64,000 nt of DNA from Anisus vortex (lineage: Eukaryota; Mollusca; Gastropoda; Planorbidae): NCBI GenBank assembly GCA_949126835.1, contig CASBPS010000042.1, forward strand, positions 434,001-498,000. The letters are read 5' to 3'. The notes under the pieces were generated by a model. The model had not been told where the DNA came from, did no database searches, and saw only the letters and a program-made list of their open reading frames with translations. Of the stretch, positions 1 through 10,632 are shown one piece after another. How positions within the stretch are numbered: the first letter of the stretch is position 1; every line of letters starts with the position of its first letter. The position numbers and the translations under genes were made by a program.

Positions 1-388
1 AACATATAATTGCTCACCGCCTACACTTTCAACTAACATATAATTGCTCAACGCCTACCCTTTCATCCTTCCTGGAATAAGCCGTTCAGAGCCAAATTAT
101 AATATGGCCATATGACAAAAAAAAAAGCCTTATTAACTCCCTTTTATTAGATTTCTTAGATTCTGAATATTGTCATAAGTTTGCTTTAAGAACAAGGACA
201 TGTATAATACCTATATTTTTTGGTAAATAACTATTATATAAGCTATTAGCTAGGCCTATGTAGATAATGTTATCTAAAAAAAATGTAACAAACAAAATGT
301 GTTTGCGTGTCTGCAAATGGATTCTGCATCCAAAAACGAGCAATTATAAACTTTCTCATATTTCATTTGTTTCAACTTTATTCACTAG
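1..388. repeat. Decayed dispersed repeat at the window edge
   Basis: No gene is visible. Bases 1-33 and 34-66 are a near-identical direct repeat of about 33 bp. The text around 60-110, with an AATAAGCCGTT core, matches the minus-orientation arm of the complex repeat seen again near 20850 and 58800. The remainder is AT-rich and unassigned. Confidence 0.5.
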
Positions 389-622
389 GGTTGTAAAATC
401 AAGGTGCCAGGCGTAGAAAGAAAAACATTTGCAGCTCGCTTCTACAGCGTCGTAGCACCTCTGTGGTGGAATGAACTCCCAAACAAAATGAAACAAGCTG
501 ACAATATAGACATTTTTAAAACTAAACTAAAAACATACTTTTTCGATTCATTTTAATAACAGATGGTAAATGTAAAGCGCATTTGAAGACTTTGTTATGA
601 ATAGCGCTATATAAAATTAAAT
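389..622 (+). pseudogene. CR1/L2-type LINE, C-terminal end and 3' tail
   Basis: Translation from 389 to the TAA at 554-556 gives the C-terminal signature of CR1/L2-clade non-LTR reverse transcriptases: a 'KTFAARFYSVVAPLWWNELP' segment, then IDIFKTKLKTYFF and a stop. About 55 codons remain, so this is a strongly 5'-truncated copy, as is usual for target-primed insertions. Downstream, GCGCATTTGAAG and AGCGCTATATAAA (about 577-613) resemble the 3' terminal hairpin and repeat of such elements. A related, longer, minus-strand copy lies at 5761-7181. The start is set by an upstream stop at 386-388. Clade assignment is from motif recognition only. Confidence 0.75.
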
Positions 623-721
623 ATGTTATTTGTAATTTGTTTGTTGACAACGCTTTGTAAACTTAGGCTTGTTGAAAAGTAATTTAACTTGATGCTAGAA
701 TATTAGTTGGGGAAAAGTACA

Positions 722-842
722 AACGTCTCGACATTCTGCTGCCTCTACATCCCCTAGAATGCCTTGGCCACAGAAACTGGTAAACGTTGCTTTACTCGAA
801 CTATGCTCAATTTGGTCTGAAAGCTACTTTATTTTACATAAA
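722..842 (+). repeat. SINE body relic (SINE-B type)
   Basis: The stretch begins inside a TTAGTTGGGGAAAAGTA motif and continues through GGCCACAGAAAC to GGTCTGAAAG. It follows the body of the tRNA-headed SINE at 57781-57955 and matches the second body relic at 28738-28857. The tRNA-like head is missing. It sits at the start of block H2. Confidence 0.6.
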
Positions 843-1590
843 TAAAGGCTTTGAATTACTTTTACGCCCCAAAAACACAGTAGACACCTGGGGCTAAAGT
901 CACTCGTAGAACTGTCAATTACTAAGATTTTATTTCTCTCTTAACGGACATAGCTAGAAATTAACATTATTAAAATTAAAGCAAATCTATATTGTGGAGT
1001 TTAAAAAACAAAGACAGCTGATGAATTCAAACGCCCTCCCCCCCCCCCCAACCACCATTCCTATTGCCCGGAACATCAGCGCCCCCTAATATATTCTCAC
1101 CGCCCCCTAAAAGGTGATAATGTTCCGTTGCGAGCCTATGATTTAAGTAGAATGAATTGAAGACTCGTGTAGAAGATTCTCAACGAGGGCGGTAAGGAGA
1201 TATGGGAAGGGGGTGGGGTTGTTGAGGTTTCTTGGGACGGCAAAGGGGAGGGGGACATTGAAGTAAAAGTTAAGAACATACTTAAATTAATTAGTTCCTT
1301 TTTACTAAGCAATAATGAATTCTTGGGTATATGTTTTAAATTAATTTAGCAGTAATGTTAAAACTCGGTAAATCGACAAATAAAGAAATCAACTATTACT
1401 ATTGCGCAACATGTCTAGTGAGCGAAAAACACAAAAACAAGAAATGTTACTATATTAAGACTTATCTCACGTATGAACCCATGAATGCCCAATCGTATAT
1501 CCGAATGACTTTTCTGTGTTTTTTAGTGTTTCCTAGTGATAATGCATCAAAAAGTGAGTATATACATGTGCTTTGATTGGTTTTTGTTTT
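722..1590 (+). repeat. Complex repeat, block H2, copy 1
   Basis: The same order of short diagnostic strings occurs here, at 28745-29690 and, for the second half, at 59005-59350. Examples are CGAGGGCGGTAAGGAG, GGGGACATTGAAG, a CGACAAATAAAGAAATC-like string, GAAATGTTACTATAT, and a poly-C/poly-G-bearing centre. ORFs inside it (1355-1576, 1547-1741) are not conserved between copies and are not called. It is cut on the right by the element at 1593. Confidence 0.75.
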
Positions 1591-1592
1591 CT

Positions 1593-3169
1593 TCGAAAGC
1601 TAGAGGTGAGTAATCTGAGAGAGTGCAGGGACACGAGAGGGGTACGGGGTTTTCTAATGATAAATGTATTGCATGCTTGCTATTGAATATATTGAATACT
1701 TTATTTTTGTATTGAATAATACAACATAAGAAATGGATCAATCAGAACAGAGGCATTTATTTATTTTATGAATGTTACGTCCCATGTTCTTTTTTTGAAA
1801 ACAACATATAACCGTAAACACTGTTGTTGTAGTTTTCTAAAAAATGTTTAACATACTTATATTTTATTAGGCTTCTTCGTGAAGCTCGAAAATACATTTA
1901 AATTGAACATTTATATAATATATAATATATATATATATATATATGTATCCATTGAATTGATTTCTCGTATTACTTAGTCCTTGTGTATGGACAATAGGCA
2001 ATTCCATGATAAAGGTTGAAACAATGCAGGAGAATACGAACACTATATTTCAGGTATATTGTCTAATATTGCGACGTCATTTTGAAAACCTATTTTGTAC
2101 AGTGGAGTCAAAAGAAAAGTGTCCATTGATATCTAACCTGACCCTGTCGCTGACCCTAGAAAACTGTGGTGTAGCTGGTGGATTCCTTGGAATACCGTTC
2201 ATCATGATAACACGCAGACACTATTGGATACTTTGTGATGACAGGCCAAAAGCTCAATAACTTCAGCAGCATGCACTTTCCTGTGTAGTAACCAGACATT
2301 TTACAAAGCAATGTCTAAGGTATAAAAGACAGAAGGGCAACAACACTTTTTGGTTTTACTTTTTAATGTTTTGCTTAGCCATATTCACGCCTCCCTTTGT
2401 GGCTTCGCACTGTCTGTTTAGGTCAGATTGATCATTCGTGATGTGTTGTCATTGTTGACGAGACCATCTCCTTGATTGTCCTACTGGTAGAACAGGGTCG
2501 CAGTTTTTGCCATAAGCAAGTTGTGGTTGGTGTCCAGTTATAAATTATTTGAACCTCGATACATTTAACAAAGCTAGACGCATCTTGTAAGGGGCATTTC
2601 TGTTTAAAGTCCCAGTGGCTTCAACACCCTTGACGCAATGTAATGCAAGTGAGAGAGGAGTTATCAAATGTCCAGTGGAAATAAAGTTCAGCTATTTAGC
2701 AGATCAGGTCCATCACAACAGTACCGCCGTCCAAATAATCCTTACCGCTAAACAGTACACTCATAAGACTGGACAAAATGTCCAAGTGGTCAACATATTC
2801 CTCATTGTCACCATCATTACAGACGTATCATCAGGTGGTGTTATATAAACAGTAACATTTATCATCTCCTCATCTATATCCAACATTGTTAACCCATTGT
2901 TCATTGTATAACGTTTTCGTACACTGCAAAGGATAATTAATCTACATGATTTATTAAATTTATGTTGTCAAAGATTTTAATACATTTTAACTATGCAGTA
3001 TGTTACATAGTAAAAGCGTCACAATTGTTTATTTGATAAAAATATGAAGAAACATAGGCATATTGTGATTCTTTATTTGACATTTGCACTCCCCCATACT
3101 GCATTTCTCTAAAAAACACCGTACCTCTCTCGTGTCCCAGCACTCTCCAGGAGTGCAGTTATATTTCGA
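1593..3169. mobile_element. Inverted-repeat-bounded element, family unknown
   Basis: The left end (1593-1658) and the reverse complement of the right end (about 3100-3169) share TCGAAA, then GAGAGTGC, GGGACACGAGAG, GGTACGG and GTTTTYTA in the same order over about 65-75 bp. This suggests a roughly 1.6-kb DNA transposon or foldback. The interior holds an (AT)n run at about 1920-1944 and two ORFs (84 and 77 codons, 2006-2260 and 2615-2848) that I do not recognise. No target duplication is clear. It could also be two inverted copies of a short repeat. Confidence 0.5.
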
Positions 3170-3716
3170 GCTGAAATTCAATAGAACTTTTCTAGTCAAC
3201 TAATAATTTTATATTCATAGGATTGAGAATAGATTAAAGTATCTAAAAACATATCTTATTTGCCTTAATTAGTTAAGAATTATTTTTTTGACACATACCT
3301 GTTTGAAGTAGAAGAAAATGTTTTTAAGCTGTTTTTTTTTTTAAAGGCGAGCCACAAAAAAACAACGCAATGGAAATGACTTTCAAGATGATAAATAACA
3401 TAAAAAATATGTCCAGAATAGAAAAAAGCCACTAATTTAAATATATTATAAAAAGGCTTACTGCAAGCTAACAAAAATGGAAGCAAGTAACTGCACTCTG
3501 GGAGAATGGAAATGTCAAATATGGGTTAAGAAAGGGTCATTCTTTGTCAACCATCTGGGTGAGGATTGTCCGCAGATAACAAAGGATGGTGATCGGACCG
3601 AGTCGCAGGGCCTAGTCAGTTGAACATTACGCAAAATGGTTTCCCTTAAGTGGCTAAAATAAGAATACAAATGTTATTAGTAATTATTATTCCTACCAAT
3701 TAGTGAGTACTTTGTG
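3170..3716. other. AT-rich spacer, nothing recognised
   Basis: No conserved ORF, RNA gene or repeat with a clear partner was recognised between the inverted-repeat element and the Mutator-like end. The minus ORF at 3280-3486 has low-complexity composition and no domain. Confidence 0.4.
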
Positions 3717-4040
3717 ACAACTAGTTCTCCAAATACATTTGTGAAGCCGGCTGGTCCAGTGGTTAGTTCACTGGACTGTCAACCAAAAACCAACTGTCAG
3801 GTCGCGGGTTCTAGCCCTGCCACCGGCGGATCCCTGTCGCCTTGCAGGAGTTTTGGGCCTAGTGGACGTAATAATCTTCTATCTAGAAGGAACGTCTGTA
3901 AACTTATAAGGTTTTATTTCTTCTTCGTGTACATGTCCGCGGGAGGGAGTAAGTGTCAACGGCACAATCTGTCGTGGGACTAAGTGGCAGGGATTAACTG
4001 TCGCGGTATCAAGTGTCGCCGTATCAAATGTCCGTACACC
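3717..4040 (+). mobile_element. Mutator-like element, right terminal region (with nested SINE)
   Basis: After removing the SINE at 3746-3910, this stretch is colinear with the internal-to-right end of the element at 13721-18193: ACTAGTTCTYCAAATACATT, then TTCTTCTT, then CGSAGGAGGGA. It then runs into four ~15-bp motifs (TGTCGTGGGACTAAG, TGGCAGGGATTAAC, TGTCGCGGTATCAAG, TGTCGCCGTATCAAA) and the terminus TGTCCGTACACC. The terminus is the reverse complement of the left end at 13720. This copy has not expanded into a satellite. No transposase remains and the left part of the element is absent. Confidence 0.75.
3746..3910 (+). repeat. tRNA-derived SINE with LINE-like 3' tail (SINE-A)
   Basis: The head is tRNA-like. 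An A-box (TGGTCCAGTGG, about 3752-3762) and a B-box-like GGTTCTAGCC lie near 3805-3820, and GCCGGC at the start pairs with the GCCACCGGC region. It is not a functional tRNA because the anticodon arm is expanded. The 3' half (GGACGTAATAATCTTCT, then AGAAGGAACGTCTGTAA) matches the 3' ends of the jockey-like LINE relics at 33540-33617 and 44757-44822. It is inserted in the Mutator-like end. Confidence 0.8.
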
Positions 4041-4186
4041 ATATGAAATATATAGTTTAAGTTTTTGATCTTGAATAAGTGTACACTTTTTAACGACATA
4101 GTCAAAATACATATTCAAATTATTAACAAATACAATCAGGACTACACTAACTCAATGTTCGCGTACAAGATATATTTTTAAGTTAC
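4041..4186 (+). repeat. Complex repeat, continuation of block H2
   Basis: GATCTTGAATAA, then CATATTCAAATTATTAACAAA, then GGACTACA match 29590-29690, which directly follows H2 there. The Mutator-like end and the 1593-3169 element are therefore insertions into one ancestral H2 copy. Confidence 0.65.
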
Positions 4187-4440
4187 AAACGCTCCTTCTT
4201 TACAGAAGATTACTGCGTCCTACGCTGATCCCTAGTTTGAGTCTATTCCTTCAATTCAATGAGCATAGTATTTTAAATTATGTTAAGTTACTATTTCTCC
4301 TGGTTCGTCCACATAACCCATTACATGCCATGTGCCAATCAGAAAGAATAAGTACATATATGCATTTTTTTTCTGCCTTACTGGATACGAAAATGTTATT
4401 ATAGTTATGTAAATATGAGCATTTTAATATATTTTTATTA
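4187..4440 (-). pseudogene. Jockey-like LINE (LINE-A), 3' end
   Basis: Read on the minus strand, the end of a non-LTR reverse transcriptase is seen. A degraded tract matches the 'AWNGLPEQTRKTSNL' region of the better copy at 33283-33617. It is followed by the GACTCAAACTAGGG-like segment and the AAGAAGGAGCGT 3' tail. The upstream junction with the THAP-like relic (near 4438) is at the same place as at 30845, so the LINE insertion predates duplication of the host repeat. Confidence 0.6.
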
Positions 4441-4524
4441 TGTAGAATGTGGAAATGAAATAAAATATATTTCCTTACATCTTTTCTTACTCGCCGAACA
4501 ACCAGTAACGAAGGATACATACAT
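4438..4524 (-). pseudogene. THAP-like zinc-finger exon relic, copy 1
   Basis: A 28-codon minus-strand reading begins MYVSFVTGCSASKKRCK and reaches FISFP before a stop. THAP domains start with Met, a short spacer, C-X2-4-C and then an F..FP segment. In this copy the first Cys codon has become Phe, while related relics at 30924, 47682 and 59421 keep Cys-X3-Cys. The second half of a C2CH finger is absent, so no DNA-binding domain can form. Assignment is tentative because only about 25 residues are visible. Confidence 0.4.
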
Positions 4525-5640
4525 GGTTTGTCAGTAATTGAACGAATATGACCGGAACTGTTGGTACACTATCCCTTTTAGGTTTACAATGCATCTTGAA
4601 ACCTGTCCATAAAAACGTACACACAGCTTTGTGTGGAAATGGCATCTTACATTTAATCTCACTCTTAACAGCGTAATTGTAGTGAGAGGGGGTAATGGAT
4701 GCGGTGAGCATACTTGCGTAAATTGAGGGCAGTTAGTGTGTGTAAATGGGTTGGAGGGGAGAAAAAGTAAGGGTGGGTGGGTGGGTAGGAAGATATTTCC
4801 TCTAGTCACTGCACTGTTTTATTTACAGAATTAAAGCCTAATAATGAGGCTGTTCAAAAAATGAGTTTAAAATAGTGACTAAATACTGTGAAAAGGAGTA
4901 AATGTCTACTAATGAAAACATCCTAGTAGCTATTAAGGTGTTTTTGAAAATTTAATCAACAATGTAAAAACATTAATGATTTTTTTGTCTGTTTTATGTA
5001 TTTTCTTTCTAAATTTGATTAGTGCTATAAGATTTTACATTTCTGTATTAAATTGAATGCAAATGGTGTAACAAAAAGAATCATTGACAATTAATGAAAT
5101 CCTACCACATAAAGAGACTTATTATCTCCCTTGATTTTATTTTGAGTTAAATCCAGATGTCTAAATTTATATTTAAGTTGCTTGTAATGTATTATGGCTT
5201 TTTTAAGTGTAACAAACGTGTATATGTACCCTTAACTAAGTCTATGTAGTCATTTTTTTTAACATATACAATTAAGTATGTTTGTCGAATGCACTCTAAA
5301 TCCCAAGTGGAAAAAAATGTACTATTTTACAAATAACGTTTATGTGTTCCAACTTGGTTGACTAAGCATGTATAATATCTTAAAGTATTTCCATAGCAAT
5401 ACTGTACACATTTGAGCTTGTTAAAATAGTATTTTACTTAATAATAATAATTATTATTGTACAGCGCTTATCCCGTTGAGGACAGTTCTATGCGCTGACA
5501 ACAGTTACATTCAAAGTAAAGACATAGAAAAACAGACGAAACAGACTTGATGCTAAAATTCTATATACTAATATAATCATTTTAATTTCTCCATTTACAC
5601 CCAGTACATTTTTAGGAGCTTCCCTATCGCCCCTCACCAA
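4525..5640 (+). repeat. Complex repeat, arm H1 plus orientation, copy 1
   Basis: Shares ordered landmarks with 22970-24060, 30925-31580, 47683-48660 and 59422-60360. They are AAAAACGTACACACAGC, CTCTTAACRGCGTAAT, AATGAGGCTGTTCAAAAA, AATGAAAACATCCTAGTAG, CTCCCTTGATTWTATTTTG, TCCAGATGTCTAAATTTA and TTTCCATAGCAATACTGT. No conserved ORF crosses these copies. The reverse complement of the same landmarks forms the H1 minus arms. A CR1-type 3' end is inserted at 5441. Confidence 0.75.
5441..5515 (-). repeat. CR1/L2-type 3' terminal repeat
   Basis: The AATAATAATAATTATTATT run is followed by GTACAGCGCTTATCC. Read on the minus strand this is the usual GCGCTGTAC plus AAT-repeat terminus of CR1/L2-like LINEs or their SINEs. 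No coding part is attached. A further possible relic lies at about 7610-7660. Confidence 0.5.
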
Positions 5641-5760
5641 TCTATGTTTAAAAAAAATATTTGTCAACCAAAGCCAATAAGCATGTGTTTAAATATTTAA
5701 ACTTTTTAAAATATATGGTTTGTTTAATGTGATTTTGTTTAAAGAAATTATATGGAAAAT

Positions 5761-7181
5761 GATAATAATAATATTTGAATAGCGCTGCCAACAAACATAA
5801 TGTAAGCTCAGAGCACATTTAACATACAACTAAGAACACGGATATCACTCTAGGCTAGGAGACAACGCTAAGTGATGATTTAAAAAAGACAAATCAAATA
5901 AATGTAGCATTAACCGACCCAACATATAAATAGGACAGTAGGGGTCTAAAACATGTTAAATGTTATCTAAGGTAAATATTGAAATAATGAGTTTTTCAAG
6001 TTCTTTTTAAAAGTAACAGTAGAGCTTGTTTGCCTGAGCTGAATGGGAAGTAGATTCCAAACTTTCGGACCGGATACTGAGAAGGCTTTAAGGCCAAGGT
6101 CGTCAGAGAGAAACGGGGCACTTCCAGAAGCGAAGAGTCGGCATTACGAAGTGTTCCCTTGTGGGACATATGGTACAATTAGTTCCTTGAGATAGGACGG
6201 CAACTCGTTATGGTAAAGTAGCGCAACTTTATATTCAATTCTGGCTTTCACGGGGAGCCAATGAAGCCGACGCAGGAGAGCTGACACAGAATCATGCCTT
6301 GACTTACGCATGACCAAGTGGTGGCACTGTTTTGGATACACTGTAATTTGGCGATCTTTTCGTCAGGTATCCCGATTTGCAGGGCATTACGGTAGTCGAG
6401 GCGTGAGAGTATAAAGGTAGCGGCAATTTTCTTTGCTGAGTCAAATGACAAATAAGTTCTTATCTGACCAAGTCGACTCATCTGTAAATAAAGGCATCTG
6501 CATAGGTTTCTAATGTGGGCATCGAAAGACAACTTACGGTGAATCGGTAAAGACACCGATGTTTTTCACATTTTCTGCAAAGGGGATTTTGCAGTTCAAG
6601 ACCATCAATGATTCCAAACCCTCATCTATGGCGATTTTACTTTGAGTTCCTATTAGAGTTACCTCCTTCTTATCTTCATTCATCTTAAGTCTGTTTTCCG
6701 TCAGCCAGGAGCAGACACTAGCAATAGCAAGACTGGGGTTAGCTGCTATACTAGAGACTTCAGTGGGAATAGCAGAATCATGTAACTGCGAATCATCCGC
6801 GAAGAGATTAAATGAAATATTGAAAGGCCTGATTACATCGCCAAGTGGATAGGTGTACAGTGTAAACAATACCGGGCCTAGAACTGATCCCTGTGGTACT
6901 CCATATTGCAGAGTCGAGCATGTTGAGATAGACCCATCAATGACGACACTTTGCGTGAGTTCAGTCAGATACGATCTAAACCAGCTGCAAACACAACCTT
7001 AGCAACCTAATGTAGTAGACAATATATCGAGCTGAATGTCATTGTTAAGCGTATCAAATGCAGGCGACAAATCGAACATTGTCAGAATTGACACTTGATC
7101 AGAGTCAGATGTGCAAAGTAGGTCATTGATAACACTGACAAGTGCCGTCTCAGTGCTATGGCACTTTTTGTAAGCTGACTG
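5761..7181 (-). pseudogene. CR1/L2-type non-LTR retrotransposon, RT and C-terminal region
   Basis: Read from 7181 downwards, an RT domain appears in order. There is a QSAYKKCHSTETAL segment, FDLSPAFDTLNND (the first catalytic Asp block), then YGVPQGSVLGPVLFTLYT near 6890, and FADDSQLHD (catalytic YADD-type box) near 6800. Next come a CSWLTENRLKMNEDK segment, the 'RLHWLPVKARIEYK' region near 6270, and KVWNLLPIQLRQTSS before a stop at 5967-5969. Several frameshifts and at least one stop (near 7013) break it. The 3' UTR ends in AGCGCTATTC and an ATT repeat at 5761-5795. The N-terminal RT portion and endonuclease are missing. Confidence 0.85.
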
Positions 7182-8452
7182 GAAAAATTACGTCTAATAG
7201 ACAATAGTTACCGTTCTTTTCTTTTTCGCCATTGAATTCTAGAGCGTGCTGAAATATATCTTTATAATTTTTAAGTTTCATTTTATATTCACTAAACACA
7301 AGTCATACATATCATACAAGTCTAATATGAAATGTATTACATTGAATGTCATAGGTATAACATTAGAAGTAAAACTATGAAAGCTTCAAAGATAAAGAGA
7401 GAATGAAAACCATGTAAATACTAACACTAAAAATTGATTAATAAACAGTGACAATAACGTAATATGATTTTACACAGATTCTAATGAATTTGTTAGAGAT
7501 GTAAAGAAAACATGTGTAAATACTAAGCGTTTATCTAGTCTACAACAAGTAATTAATAACACAAACACAAATTTTAGTAATATACATTTAGGTTAACAAA
7601 AACATGATTTTAATAATAATTATTATTTATAAAGCGACTGAATCTATGCGATTATGTATAGCATGCTCAGGCTTCTGTTAATTTTACATTTAAATTTTAC
7701 TCTTAACAAGCTTATTCCGGGAGTGGGAGGTTATTCCAAAAAGAGAAAAAACGCATGCACTATTTGTCTTAATAAGACCGTTCAAAATATATCATGTCTT
7801 AAAACATTAACATAATATTAAAAGAAGTAAATGCGGACTAATAAAAACAAGCTAGCAGCTAAATAGAAATTGTATTATTTACATTTACAATGAAGAAATA
7901 TTAATTAATAGTTTGTCCATCTTATGTATATTTTTATAGGTGAGAGTATTGATATAAGCTTACACAATTTTGTTATTCGCATAATTATAACCAGAGAATT
8001 AACTATTTGCAAACTTTAAAGAATGTATTGAATCAAAATTTAGTAATATACATTTAGGATTATGCAACATGAGTTTAATTATATATATTTTTTATGTAGT
8101 GATTGTTTCCATTATATTTTGCATTATCATTGCGCTCTTGTTATAAATTGTAGTGGCAGATGTATGGGAGCGTAAGGTAAATAGACACGAGTTTAAAGAC
8201 AGTAGACTATAGAAAAATTTCTTTAAACCCTTTTAAAAAGACTTTCTTGTCACATAATCTCTCAGTGTCTGAGGCAAGCTTTTCAGATTTGAACGAAATT
8301 GTGTTGGAATATAACAATGTAAATAAAATATACGTTTTTTTGTCAGTGAGACAACAATTTTTTTAATCTAACTTGATGTCTTTACAAACTTTTATAGACC
8401 TCTCTCATGACGTGGTTCAACGTTTGATAGTTTTTCCTAGAATAAATTAAAC
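7182..8452. repeat. Complex repeat, segment between the H1 arms, copy 1
   Basis: TTACCGTTCTTTTC (about 7207), the GTAATATGAAATGTAT-like text and GAATGAAAACCATGTAAA recur at 19990-20340, 33108-33250 and 57990-58090. The stretch 8090-8300 (GCGCTCTTG, TGTATGGG, CTTTCTTGTCACA, ATCTCTCAG) parallels 33650-33860. No gene is seen. It ends where the RTE-like LINE begins. Confidence 0.6.
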
Positions 8453-8531
8453 GTGAGCAAAACGAATAAAAATAATAAAAATGATTACATCAACAACCTG
8501 GTAGCGGAGGCAGAAACAGCAGCATCTAAGG
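8453..8531 (+). pseudogene. RTE-like LINE, 5' piece left of the hAT insertion
   Basis: The reading SKTNKNNKNDYINNLVAEAE ends at the 8-bp target site ATCTAAGG (8524-8531). The same frame resumes at 10633 on the other side of the hAT element, so this is the front of the truncated LINE at 10633-12395. The 5' truncation point is about 8452, inside the host repeat. Confidence 0.8.
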
Positions 8532-10624
8532 CAGCGGTTCCCAAACTGGGGGGCGCGACCCCCTTGGGGTCGAATGACCATTTCGCGGGGGTCGCCAAAG
8601 ACCTTCGGAAAACGTATGTTTTTGATGGTCTTAGGAGCCGAAACACAGTTCATCTTTCCGTCTCAAAGCGAGTCCACCTACATGCAGATACATCCGCATA
8701 CTTCGTGTAGATTACTTGGCATAATGACATCAATACAGGTGTATGTGACAAGGTCGGCACCATAATCCACGTATGCGGACCAGTAACACGTGTGTAGAGA
8801 GTTGTGTTAAAAAGCCTCTTCTCTGTTAAAAGCAGACATTGTGTTAAAAGCAGTAGTATTGGCGATAAAACGACCGACACTTCATGAATATTTTGGAATT
8901 TAGTGTAGATTCTGTTCGGTCTTCATTTCAAAATAATTAGTGACCAAAAGTAATCGGAGCTCACTTTATGATATATGGACAAATATTAGCAACAAAGACA
9001 TTGTCGCACCAGTTCAAAATAAGTAATATAAAGCGTCATAAGTTGTGCCTTTTAGTAAAAACAAGATCTTTAAACAGTCGACTGTTTTCGCAATTGTGCA
9101 ACAAGTATGATGCTCCGAACAATGCTAGCTATTTCTCACTTGTGAGATGATTGTCGAGAGAAATTAAAACTTGTTTTTTTTTTAGCTTTATTGTAAACTA
9201 GTTTTTTTTAATGTATTTTATATCAGAAAGCAAGACTGCTCTTTGAAGCACTTTTCGGCGATTAAAGTGAACTGCAGACAATAACTTACTTGGTTGACAT
9301 TTTGTCGTCTTGAATGAATAAAATTTATCACTGCAAGGAGGAAAATATAACATGCCTTAATTTATCTAAAAAGATCCGATCATTCCAAATGAAATTTAGC
9401 TTTTGCATTAAAAAAAATGAAAATGAAAATGAAATGTAGGCTGTCTACTGCAGGCCCCACGAAGAGGGCGTGTGTTTGTGTGTGTGTGTAGTTGCGCCGG
9501 GACCCATAAGAGTTTATCTTTGTAATATTATTTGTAAGATCAATGCTGAAATTTAGGAAATATTACATTAATTTAAATTAAAAACTGTACTTGATTAAAG
9601 TTTGTGAATAGATTTGTAAGGTTGTGAATGCTATGATTACATTCTAATGGTAATTCTTATGGCAGTTTCATAATATGGTCCACAGACCTTTTAAAAGATT
9701 CCCGATTTCTATAAACGTATCTAATGCAAATAAATCATCTAGATTTGACTAGTATTGAAAAGTGGGATCGAACCGGCACTTTTTTTTCTCATGCGGCTCC
9801 TGGTCTACTTTATCTACTTTCTTTGAAAAACATGACAAAATAATTACGCTGATAAATTCTGTGAAATAACACTTTCACATGCTAGCAGCCGAAATTTCAC
9901 GATACTTTCCAAATCTACCTAACACTACATGTCTATGTACTTGTCAGAAGCCCATTCACATTCAAAGCTTAAGATATTCCTGAGAAAGCACAAAGTTAAT
10001 TGAGCGTATTAACAACGATGCATAGAGAACTGATTTCTCTATAATGCCAGGTACAAAATTCTGAATCAAATGTTTGCAGTCATAAACTATTTTGACTGAG
10101 ATTGTGTTGCGCCATTTTCTTCCATTTCCAACAAAATATCTTAGTAAACATGATTTTCCACCTTGTTAGCTATCAAGTCTAAACAAAGCAGACTTATTGT
10201 TGGAGATCAACTGCTTAGTTTTGCTCTTGCAAAGACTGTCCAGAGAATTTCTGAACCGATGAGAAATACGCAATGTCAACCATCACAATAGCTGACGTTC
10301 GTGTTGTAATTAGAAATATAGGCCTAATCAACTTGGCCTAATCCTCTACCGGTATCTTGCAATATTTAATTACATTTGTTTTTGTCTTCTTTTTTCTAAA
10401 ATGCTTAATCGCTATTCTGTAATAAGGTTCAATTTGCAACAGTAAAAATAACTCCTGAATAATAGATATTTACATTACAATTCATAACAGTCGCAAAATG
10501 CAGTAATAAACTAGAAACGAAATTACGAAATTATTAATTTTTTTTTATCGGGGGGGGGGGGGGTCGCCAAATCATGATGCACTGAAAAAAGGGGTCGCGG
10601 CATAAAAAGGTTTGGGAACCACTG
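8532..10624 (+). mobile_element. hAT transposon, 2093 bp, with intact TIRs and 8-bp TSD
   Basis: The left end is CAGCGGTTCCCAAACT and the right end, reverse complemented, is CAGTGGTTCCCAAACC. Both then continue to a GCGACCCC motif. The element is bracketed by perfect 8-bp direct repeats ATCTAAGG (8524-8531 and 10625-10632), the hAT hallmark. It sits inside the RT gene of an RTE-like LINE, whose frame is continuous if the element and one repeat are removed. It carries a mutated transposase remnant. A run of 13 or more G lies near the right end (about 10549-10563), and a mirror GC-rich segment lies near the left end. Confidence 0.92.
8968..9420 (+). pseudogene. hAT transposase relic (ZBED5/SCAND3-like)
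   Basis: The segment 'VKTRSLNSRLFSQLCNKYDA' (about 9052-9112) matches the region before the RNase-H-like catalytic core of ZBED-type hAT transposases. It is followed by SLVR-stop-LSR, where the family has VRWLSRGKV: the Trp codon has become TGA (9147-9149). Farther on, a YLVDIL...MNKIYHCKEENIT segment (about 9286-9350) corresponds to the family's 'YLADIFxHLNxLNxxLQGK' block. There is another in-frame stop. No BED finger or dimerisation domain is left. The element could only be moved by a transposase supplied from elsewhere. Confidence 0.7.
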
Positions 10625-10632
10625 ATCTAAGG

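Noticed and set aside
2321..2328. TATA-box-like TATAAAAG
   Set aside because: It lies inside an inverted-repeat element in very AT-rich DNA. No start site, ORF or conserved neighbour supports a promoter.
3746..3825. Possible tRNA gene
   Set aside because: The A- and B-boxes are good, but the anticodon region is expanded and the 3' part is a LINE-like tail, so it is a SINE head.
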